Assembly (NCBI GenBank): GCA_016937015.1
Contig: JAFGWT010000137.1
Coordinates: 1 to 42,119 of the forward strand
Origin: Deltaproteobacteria bacterium
Lineage (GTDB): Bacteria > Myxococcota_A > Polyangia > JAAYKL01
Direction: 5' to 3'
Length of the DNA stretch: 42,119 nucleotides
The position numbers were made by a program, and so were the translations under genes. This document shows positions 9,124-14,898 of this stretch, one piece after another; positions within the stretch are counted from its first letter, which is position 1, and every line of letters begins with the position of its first letter. The notes below the pieces were generated by a model, which had not been told where the DNA came from, ran no database searches, and saw only the letters and a list, made by a program, of their open reading frames with translations.

Positions 9124-9390
9124 ATGACCACAAGTAACGACATTCCAAAGATGATTAGTACCAAACAGCTCGCTGAAATATTGCATTAGAAGGAAGGCAC
9201 GATCCGCAAGTGGGCCTGTAATTCGACAGGTCCACTGACCCCTGTCCGTCTGGGAAAAAGAGGCGGCCTCCTTTGGAGAGAACAGGATGTAATCGCCTTG
9301 TTGTCCGGGGAAGTAAATGTGTTGGAGGAAATGTCTAAATCTGAACAAGCTTCGATTTCAGCAGAAACCGGTGAAACGGATGAAAAATAA
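9124..9390 (+). pseudogene. Excisionase / AlpA-like MerR-type HTH gene with in-frame amber codon
   Basis: Read through the TAG at 9187-9189, this frame gives an 88-position protein: MTTSNDIPKMISTKQLAEILH, stop, then KEGTIRKWACNSTGPL, VRLGKRGGLLWREQDVIALL and a polar tail. The order (ISTKQLAEIL, one residue, KEGTIRKW, GKRGGLLWREQDVIALL) is the winged helix-turn-helix of AlpA/Xis-type recombination directionality factors. The stop replaces codon 22, inside the HTH turn. AAG, CAG or GAG is a single base change away from TAG. A purine-rich AGAAAGGG lies upstream of the ATG. Its place after int fits a directionality factor. Either it is inactive, or a suppressor tRNA reads it; the first is more likely. 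Confidence 0.75.
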
Positions 9391-9556
9391 TAGGAATAAA
9401 AAAAGCGAGGCCTCAAGTGTTGGCGCACAAGAGGCCTCTCAAAATTCAGGTTTGTTCAACCCGTCAGTTGGCACAGACTTTAGCAGTTTTGTTTCTAATA
9501 CACAATCCGCATCCGGGTTTATTGACAAACGCATTGTCCAGAAGGTGCGGCAATGA
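9380..9556 (+). CDS. Small protein, unknown function
   Basis: A 58-residue frame beginning MKNNRNKKSEASS overlaps the end of the excisionase frame by 11 bp and ends in an ATGA overlap with the next gene, a sign of translational coupling. It is rich in Ser, Gln and Asn and has no recognised domain. The palindrome GAGGCCTC occurs twice in it (9407-9414, 9431-9438), able to form an 8-bp stem. Its support comes from the gene packing rather than similarity. Confidence 0.45.
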   Translation: MKNNRNKKSEASSVGAQEASQNSGLFNPSVGTDFSSFVSNTQSASGFIDKRIVQKVRQ

Positions 9557-9834
9557 AAATACTTCGAACGACTACCTCAAAAAAAGAACTAAAATGCATA
9601 TTAGCTGACTATTGGTATGTGAGCCATAACGATGTCGCGCTCAAAGCTGATGGTCGCATCTGCAAGCGTTTTGATGACTGCGACAAGCACCTTGATACTG
9701 GGGATGGTTGGCAAACGTTTCCCGGACTATTTTGGCGCGAATATAAGGGACAATTCCAGGCTGTTTTGTTGAACATTGGAAAGCGTTCGAAGATTTGGCC
9801 ACCTCAGAAAGAAGGAAATCATGGCGGAAGGTAA
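9553..9834 (+). CDS. Hypothetical protein of the element's replication region
   Basis: A 93-residue protein with no recognised domain, rich in aromatic residues (DYWYVSHNDVALKADGR, GDGWQTFPGLFWREYKGQ). Its start overlaps the previous stop (ATGA) and its end overlaps the next start by 14 bp, so it belongs to one translationally coupled run from the excisionase to the winged-helix gene. The position suggests a role in the element's copy control or DNA processing; nothing more can be supported. Confidence 0.6.
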   Translation: MKILRTTTSKKELKCILADYWYVSHNDVALKADGRICKRFDDCDKHLDTGDGWQTFPGLFWREYKGQFQAVLLNIGKRSKIWPPQKEGNHGGR

Positions 9835-10633
9835 ACGTAATGTGCCGAGTAAGAATGCTGGAAGGGAATTCAGAAAAAATTATTGCGACAAATGGAACAG
9901 CTCGGAATTCCTTCAACTATCTCCCGCGCAACATGCATTGCTGGACTATCTTGAAACAGGGCCTGCGAGCAATCCCCTTGGATGCTATCGTGCGGGCATA
10001 CCAAGATTAAGGGACGAGTTCCATCCCATGAAGCGAGGTGGTTTTGCCAGACTTTTTAACGAATGTAGGAAAATGAATATTTTCCAATACGATGACAAAT
10101 CATCAGTGGTGTACTTGCGTAAAATGATCCCCAATAATCCGCCTCAGAACCCAGAAGCGGTTAAGAAGTATGCAAACATATTTAAACGAATTCCAAATGA
10201 GTGCCCATACAAGTACAATGTTTTCCATGCGTTAAAAAGGGAATGTGACGAAAGCACCGAGGGTATGAAAAACGCGTTTGCGCAATTTATTGTGCCACTT
10301 TCTGAACATATGGAGTACCCGCCGTTTGCTGAACAGAACCCTGTAACCAATATTCAACGGCACAATTCTTCCGAAAAAACGCAACAATTTCGGAGTAGAG
10401 AACGGGGGTCGACCAGTGCGTCGACTCAGACGTCGGCCAGCGGTTCGACCGACGCGCAAACCGATATAGAATCTATAGCTAATAGGAGTGCAGTTAGTAA
10501 TATATATACTACGCGAGGTAGTGCTCAAAACAGCGAACAGTACTCAAGCACCAAACCAAACAACGAGGGAAATAATTTCAACCTGTGTAATGGCGCTTTT
10601 GCACTCAACGATTTTGAACAACCCGATTTTTAA
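9821..10633 (+). CDS. Phage replication-protein-O/DnaD-like winged-helix protein
   Basis: A 270-residue protein. The first 110 residues look like the N-terminal winged helix of phage replisome organisers: a helix in LSPAQHALLDYLETGP, NPLGCYRAGIPRLRDEF as the wing-HTH with its usual 'N-x-x-G-x-Y-R' core, then VVYLRKM and PPQNPEAVKKYANIFKRIP, corresponding to the conserved 'NPPxNPxVVK' segment of that family. The rest is a long low-complexity tail rich in Ser, Thr, Gln and Asn, without a DnaB-loader domain. The start at 9821 is chosen because GAAGGAAATC precedes it; an earlier in-frame start at 9776 would overlap the previous gene by 59 bp. It may bind the element's origin. The family call is from pattern recognition. 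Confidence 0.6.
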   Translation: MAEGKRNVPSKNAGREFRKNYCDKWNSSEFLQLSPAQHALLDYLETGPASNPLGCYRAGIPRLRDEFHPMKRGGFARLFNECRKMNIFQYDDKSSVVYLRKMIPNNPPQNPEAVKKYANIFKRIPNECPYKYNVFHALKRECDESTEGMKNAFAQFIVPLSEHMEYPPFAEQNPVTNIQRHNSSEKTQQFRSRERGSTSASTQTSASGSTDAQTDIESIANRSAVSNIYTTRGSAQNSEQYSSTKPNNEGNNFNLCNGAFALNDFEQPDF

Positions 10634-10671
10634 CGAGCGGTATCCGTCTGGAAAGTGAAAAATCAATTCAG

Positions 10672-11481
10672 ATGCCTAAAATTGGACACATCAAAGCCAG
10701 ACGTCATGATATTCTGTTCGACTTGTCCACTGGTGAATACACCGTAGAAAAGCGGCGTTTGCTATTAAACCGCGCGCCGGAATATGACCCCGATTGTGCC
10801 ACCACAAGTTTCAATCGTGCGTTGTGGGACGTTTTCAGGCTTGAGGGGGAGTCTGATGAAATTGTTCGTCACCTTTACGAAACCATGGGGCAAAAGTTGT
10901 TGTTTCCCAATGAGAGAGAATTGGCGTTTTGGGGGTACGGGGATGCGTCCCAACAGATAGTAACCACCATTCGAGGAGTTGTACCTGCTGCGAAAAATGC
11001 ATTGATTGTAGATTTTCGCTCCCCTCTATCGAATTGCTCTATATGGCGGCTACTAAGTAACAAAAGGTGGAATGTGTTTCCTGTTGGTAGGCACTGCACA
11101 AAAGCCACGTTTCTGTTTGCCGACGCGATGGAGAACGAAACGCCCGGCATTTTCAGAAAGTCGATTGAAGGTTTATCCCGACTGATTAAACGCGGCGATT
11201 TCAATGAACCCGAGACATGTCGTGATGCCGCCTGGGAAATGTTCAGACTTACAGATCCCGTTGACAGATTTGTCGAATACCAGCTTGTTGTTGCGCCCCA
11301 TCTTGATATTTGTGTTTCATTGAGCGATGCATATGCGCGGTTCGTCGAGTACTACGGAGGAATTCCGAGCGCCAGCAAAGAACAGCTTTCACGCAGGCTG
11401 ATGGACTACGGCGCAAGACCCAAATACAATTCATCCACAAGGAAAGTTGAGGTGTGGGGAATTGGATTGACGCCGTATTAA
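10672..11481 (+). CDS. P4/D5-type primase-helicase derivative lacking Walker A
   Basis: This 269-residue protein keeps the outer parts of phage/plasmid DNA primase P4-family helicases. FNRALWDVF through DEIVRHLYETMGQKLL corresponds to the D5 N-terminal helical part that leads into the ATPase. IFRKSIEGLSRLIKRGDFNEPE and DPVDRFVEYQLVV match the segment after the ATPase. DAYARFVEYYGG through VEVWGIGL matches the C-terminal winged helix. Where the Walker A loop (GxxxxGKST) should be, it reads GYGDASQQIVTTIRG with no Gly-Lys-Ser/Thr, and the core between is far shorter than usual. ATP hydrolysis therefore looks lost. No primase domain is present. It may be a non-enzymatic origin-binding or helicase-recruiting protein acting with the preceding winged-helix protein. 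Confidence 0.65.
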   Translation: MPKIGHIKARRHDILFDLSTGEYTVEKRRLLLNRAPEYDPDCATTSFNRALWDVFRLEGESDEIVRHLYETMGQKLLFPNERELAFWGYGDASQQIVTTIRGVVPAAKNALIVDFRSPLSNCSIWRLLSNKRWNVFPVGRHCTKATFLFADAMENETPGIFRKSIEGLSRLIKRGDFNEPETCRDAAWEMFRLTDPVDRFVEYQLVVAPHLDICVSLSDAYARFVEYYGGIPSASKEQLSRRLMDYGARPKYNSSTRKVEVWGIGLTPY

Positions 11482-11656
11482 CTCAATGGTTTCTATTATA
11501 TACTTTAAAAGAAAACGGCTTACTTTTACGCAATTTGGGGCCTCTTCATGGAGAGGATAGCGTCAGCTGCTGAACAATGAGTGATTATTGCCGCGTATAA
11601 TTTAGCGTCAGGCCCGGCCGATTTCCAGATACCACTCCCCAATACCATTTGCTGCA

Positions 11657-12820
11657 TTAGTCCCAACCAACAGCTGTTTCGTATGCAATACATCCATTGT
11701 TGACATAAGTTGAATCAGCTGAATAGAGCTGCTCAAATTGCGCGTTGCACTCGCTGTCTGATTCACATTGTCGAGAGTTGCATTTGCCCTCTGTGCATTC
11801 ATACAAATACGGATAATCCTGATTGCAAACAAAGCCATCTGGTACGTTGGGACAGCAATCCGCTGCAGATTCACATTCGGGTTTAATTTGACCTTCCCAA
11901 ACGCAGTTGCCAGTTAATTCCTTTGTGCAAAGCACTCCTGTAACATCACACCTGTACCCGGTATAGCCATCAATTTTGGCAATGTTTTCCACGAAATATT
12001 TTGCACACTGGCTATTTTCACGGCAGGTTTTAGTTACGCATTTTCCGTCGATACAATCGTACAAATATGGGTAGTCTTGATTGCAGACATAGGGTTCAGG
12101 GACTGAATCACAACAATCTGCTGCAGTTTTGCATTGATCGGTGGGCGCATCTTCTGTTGATTTAATTGTGCATATGCCAATTGTACCCCAGCACAGGGTT
12201 TCACTTGTCATGCATTGATACGTTAAAGTTAATTCAGTATCCGTATATCGAAGCTCAAAATCTTTTTTGCATTCGTCGTCAGTCTTACATTGTCTTGGTT
12301 CGCAGTTTCCATCGATGCATTCATACAAATGTGGATAATCTTGATTGCAAATGTACTCTTCGGGTACCGAGTCGCAACAATCGGATGCTGTATTGCATGA
12401 TTTTCTTTTAGTATAGGAACATACTGTGCTGTCTTGCAGCTGTACTTTTAGGCATTCACAGTACACTTTTGTTGAATCCGTTTCCTCACTTTCCGATGTG
12501 TCACTATCGGTTTCGGGAGCGATTTCCGAGTTGGTATCAGTGTCGGTATCCGTGTCGGTATCCGTGTCGGTATCCGTGTCGGTATCCGTGTCGGTATCCG
12601 TGTCTACGTCGGTATCTGCGTGAGAAGGGGCGCAAAAATCAAGGTCTTGGCAACCCCTATCTTCGCAATCAACTGCGCCATCGCTGTCATTATCCGCCTT
12701 ATCAGAACACTGAATAGATGTGGCTTCTTCTTCATTCAGCGGTGTTGCTTTATTGCCAGAATTCTCCTTACACGAAGCCAATACCAGGATAGAGAAGAGA
12801 AAGAGGAAAATTTTCTGCAT
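11657..12820 (-). CDS. Cys-rich TD-linker lipoprotein carried by the element, probable 3' frameshift
   Basis: The signal peptide ends at LASC (Cys17). A CSDKADNDSDGAVDCEDRGC motif, known from many myxobacterial surface proteins, precedes a Thr-Asp linker at about 70-96. Then come three tandem Cys-rich repeats of about 78 residues, each with C-x5-CC, VCNQDYPxLY-C, a GxC turn and a late C. The third repeat breaks off: after YETAVGWD the frame stops. Dropping one G near 11674 restores ETLLVGT, which fits ETLCWGT of repeat 1 and extends the protein to the stop at 11608. So the last 20 or so residues were probably lost by a one-base insertion. It faces the replication genes and is cargo, likely outer-membrane anchored. 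Function unknown. Confidence 0.85.
   Translation of the reverse strand: MQKIFLFLFSILVLASCKENSGNKATPLNEEEATSIQCSDKADNDSDGAVDCEDRGCQDLDFCAPSHADTDVDTDTDTDTDTDTDTDTDTDTDTDTNSEIAPETDSDTSESEETDSTKVYCECLKVQLQDSTVCSYTKRKSCNTASDCCDSVPEEYICNQDYPHLYECIDGNCEPRQCKTDDECKKDFELRYTDTELTLTYQCMTSETLCWGTIGICTIKSTEDAPTDQCKTAADCCDSVPEPYVCNQDYPYLYDCIDGKCVTKTCRENSQCAKYFVENIAKIDGYTGYRCDVTGVLCTKELTGNCVWEGQIKPECESAADCCPNVPDGFVCNQDYPYLYECTEGKCNSRQCESDSECNAQFEQLYSADSTYVNNGCIAYETAVGWD
12533..12627 (-). repeat. Thr-Asp hexanucleotide repeat tract
   Basis: Near-perfect tandem units (GGTATCCGTGTC on the plus strand) encode the Thr-Asp linker of the element's lipoprotein. This tract is much more uniform than the chromosomal ones, so it is probably younger or still slipping. 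Confidence 0.85.
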
Positions 12821-13110
12821 AGCCTGTCTCCTTCAAAGCCAAAAGAAAGCCGAATGGACTCGATTGATGTGAACACTCATCCCCTCGCAGAAACCGCGCT
12901 GTGGTCGCACCTTTGCTAGGCCACCATCCAAAATCACCAGACGGGACTATCTCTCTAATTCATATCGACATTGTCCAAATACGCGTAGCTTTAAAATTAC
13001 TACATAAACGCAATAATATCACATAAAGTATAAGTTATAGATTGGCATTTATAAGTATCGGCAAAACGGATATGCACCATAAATATCTTAAAGATAGTGA
13101 ATTTGACTTG
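12821..13110. other. Gap between the lipoprotein gene and the toxin-antitoxin operon
   Basis: About 290 AT-rich bases that must hold the lipoprotein promoter and the end of the minus-strand higBA transcript. No gene or clear terminator hairpin is visible. Confidence 0.4.
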
Positions 13111-13545
13111 TTATTCTGTACTCTCTGTTTTTGCGTCAGACGCTGGCGCTGGCTCAAAATGCTCGACTAAAAGACTTTGAGAACCAACAGAATACCAATC
13201 TAAGTCCCCTTCTTTGGCTTCTACCCTAAATGTAACCGTCCCTTTCTCGAACAACCGAATACCCATCGGGAAATTCAGAAAGAATTGGGCAACCTTGGGG
13301 GCTTGGTCGAAAGTGCCTGTGGTAAAAAGTATTTCATCTTTCTCTTTCATTTCTCGAACAAACCTTAGCGAGAGCGGACCTTCTGCTTCTTTTTGGTCAA
13401 GAATTGCAGCAAACGAAAAACGAAGATGATGGGCGGGGAAAGTATGCGTTCGCAGGACAGAGAGGGCATTCACCATCGTGAGGTTATTTGTCGTAGCATC
13501 CACCACAACATTTTCGCAAAGCACAAACCAACGGCAACAATACAT
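13111..13545 (-). CDS. DUF6941-like protein, third gene of the higBA operon
   Basis: A 144-residue soluble protein. The first part, FVLCENVVVDATTNNLTMVNALSVLRTHTFPA, resembles the conserved start of DUF6941 proteins (LCD-x-V-V-D, an N-L-S motif, then a Phe-Pro-Ala). The rest is predicted mostly beta. Its ATG is 10 nt after the higA stop, and its Shine-Dalgarno AGGAG overlaps that stop (TAGGAG), so it is translated with higA. A third gene behind a HigBA pair recalls toxin-antitoxin-chaperone modules, where a SecB-like protein follows, but no SecB similarity is evident. Family call moderate, function unknown. Confidence 0.7.
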   Translation of the reverse strand: MYCCRWFVLCENVVVDATTNNLTMVNALSVLRTHTFPAHHLRFSFAAILDQKEAEGPLSLRFVREMKEKDEILFTTGTFDQAPKVAQFFLNFPMGIRLFEKGTVTFRVEAKEGDLDWYSVGSQSLLVEHFEPAPASDAKTESTE

Positions 13546-13555
13546 ACTTGGTCTC

Positions 13556-14152
13556 CTATGCTACCAATAGCAATTTGTTGTTGTTACTGCAATTCACTAC
13601 AGAATTAGCGCTATCAGAGGTTTGCTGATCATCGGTAATATTTGTGTATTTTCGCGTATCCTCAATTGCTGATACTGTCATCGCAAGCAGACTGCCTGCC
13701 ACATATTCTTCTGTTGCTCCAATACGTTCCGCCATTTCGGCAATACTGTTCACGACGTCTACAGGCAGTACCCATTGTACTTGAATAGAGCCTTCCGGGA
13801 TATGGTCAGAAATACCGAGCAATGAATTTAAGGGAATTCCAAGTCCAGAGTGAAGTTTTCGAATCATCTCTTTCGAAAGGTTTCGTTTTCCGGAAAGCAC
13901 TTCAGAAACCTTTGGCGCAGAACCGATGTATGGAATGAGGTCCACATTTTTTAGACCACCTTGTTCCATTCGAAATAGAATTGCATCAACAGGTGAGGGC
14001 GGAGGAATATCTACCGTCCGATCTTCATATTTTTCAATTTCCTCTACAAGAATACAACGTTCTTCCCAATTTGCATCACTTGGTTGAGCTGACCAAATGT
14101 CATCAAGTCTGCAAATAGCCCTTTCCAAATCGTTGTCATTTTTTATTTTCAT
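13556..14152 (-). CDS. higA: HigA-type antitoxin / XRE-family HTH with C-terminal extension
   Basis: The core FRMEQGGLKNVDLIPYIGS, then KVSEVLSGKRNLSKEMIRKLH and LGIPLNSLL, is the diagnostic HigA helix-turn-helix. It neutralises HigB and represses its own operon in known systems. The protein extends about 85 residues past the HTH (IQVQWVLPVDVVNSIAEMAERIGA and a polar stretch) and ends NNNKLLLVA, a non-polar tail like ClpXP-recognised ssrA tags. The start at 14152 is preferred because GAGGG lies 8 nt before it; a start at 14167 is possible. It overlaps the end of higB by 17 bp, so toxin precedes antitoxin, as usual for higBA. Confidence 0.9.
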   Translation of the reverse strand: MKIKNDNDLERAICRLDDIWSAQPSDANWEERCILVEEIEKYEDRTVDIPPPSPVDAILFRMEQGGLKNVDLIPYIGSAPKVSEVLSGKRNLSKEMIRKLHSGLGIPLNSLLGISDHIPEGSIQVQWVLPVDVVNSIAEMAERIGATEEYVAGSLLAMTVSAIEDTRKYTNITDDQQTSDSANSVVNCSNNNKLLLVA

Positions 14153-14465
14153 GGGATTTACCCTCATTCCGTATCGTTTTCAAATCGAACTTGTTGTATT
14201 CAGCGTGTGTACCAAAAAATTTAATAAAAACTATCTGCTCCGAGAACGACACATTAACAATTAACCGGTACCGGTTGTGACAAATGTTAAAAATTATGGT
14301 CTCTTTCCCAACAGCATCCGCACCTTTATACAGCTTCACAATTTCTTGCGGCGTATGCCAATTCGCCGCTTTTGCCTCCTGATACCAACTATCCAACTGA
14401 TCTTGCGCATCGGGACCGTACTTCTTTCCATATTCAATTATCCGGCTTTTAGCGATTATACGCAT
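14136..14465 (-). CDS. higB: HigB-type mRNA interferase toxin
   Basis: A 109-residue protein with the full HigB family pattern: RIIAKSRIIEYGKKYGPDA, DSWYQEAKAANWHTPQEI, NICHNRYRLIVNVSF and VFIKFFGTHAEYNKFD. Toxins of this type cleave translated mRNA on the ribosome. AGGGAA just before the ATG acts as ribosome site and is itself one arm of a palindrome, so repressor binding would block both transcription and initiation. It is transcribed toward higA and the third gene and sits next to the att end, as stabilising modules of elements often do. Confidence 0.93.
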   Translation of the reverse strand: MRIIAKSRIIEYGKKYGPDAQDQLDSWYQEAKAANWHTPQEIVKLYKGADAVGKETIIFNICHNRYRLIVNVSFSEQIVFIKFFGTHAEYNKFDLKTIRNEGKSHENKK

Positions 14466-14466
14466 A

Positions 14467-14506
14467 GTTCCCTTTTTGGGAACAGTATTATTTTATCTAC
14501 TGTTCC
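14467..14506 (-). promoter_or_regulatory. Nested palindromic operator of higBA
   Basis: Two overlapping inverted repeats start one base upstream of the higB ATG. GTTCCC (14467-14472) and GGGAAC (14478-14483) form a perfect 6-bp pair. GGAACAGT (14479-14486) and ACTGTTCC (14499-14506) form a perfect 8-bp pair 12 bp apart. The middle arm is shared, so two HigA dimers might bind in turn or compete. The AT-rich spacer could include the -10 element. Autoregulation is inferred from family behaviour. Confidence 0.7.
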
Positions 14507-14609
14507 GCATTACGCAAGAGGTGGACAACTGTTCAGACCAATTTCAAAAACCTTCGCTAACATATCCCCATTGGTCCGATGCTGCAAGACACGCACATTT
14601 TTTTGCATA

Positions 14610-14628
14610 GTCTACACAGAGTCTACAC
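14610..14628 (+). repeat. Right integrase arm-type sites (two GTCTACAC, 11-bp period)
   Basis: GTCTACAC at 14610 and 14621, with the same orientation and same 11-bp phase as the three at the left end, about 50 bp inside the right att core. See the left cluster. Confidence 0.72.
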
Positions 14629-14649
14629 AGCTGCTTTTCGGGAAGAACT

Positions 14650-14775
<126 letters not shown>

Positions 14776-14898
14776 GTGCAGGGGGAGACATAATCACATC
14801 TTTCAGATAACGTCAATTTATTCGGTGGTATCAAACTGGGTCGGATGCTTTTTTGGAGGGATTTGGGGGCGATGGCCGGTAGGTCCTGGGGCGGTGGG

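Noticed and set aside
13111-13545. SecB-like chaperone as third gene of the toxin-antitoxin operon
   Set aside because: The operon layout fits, but no SecB sequence motifs are visible; the start resembles DUF6941 instead.
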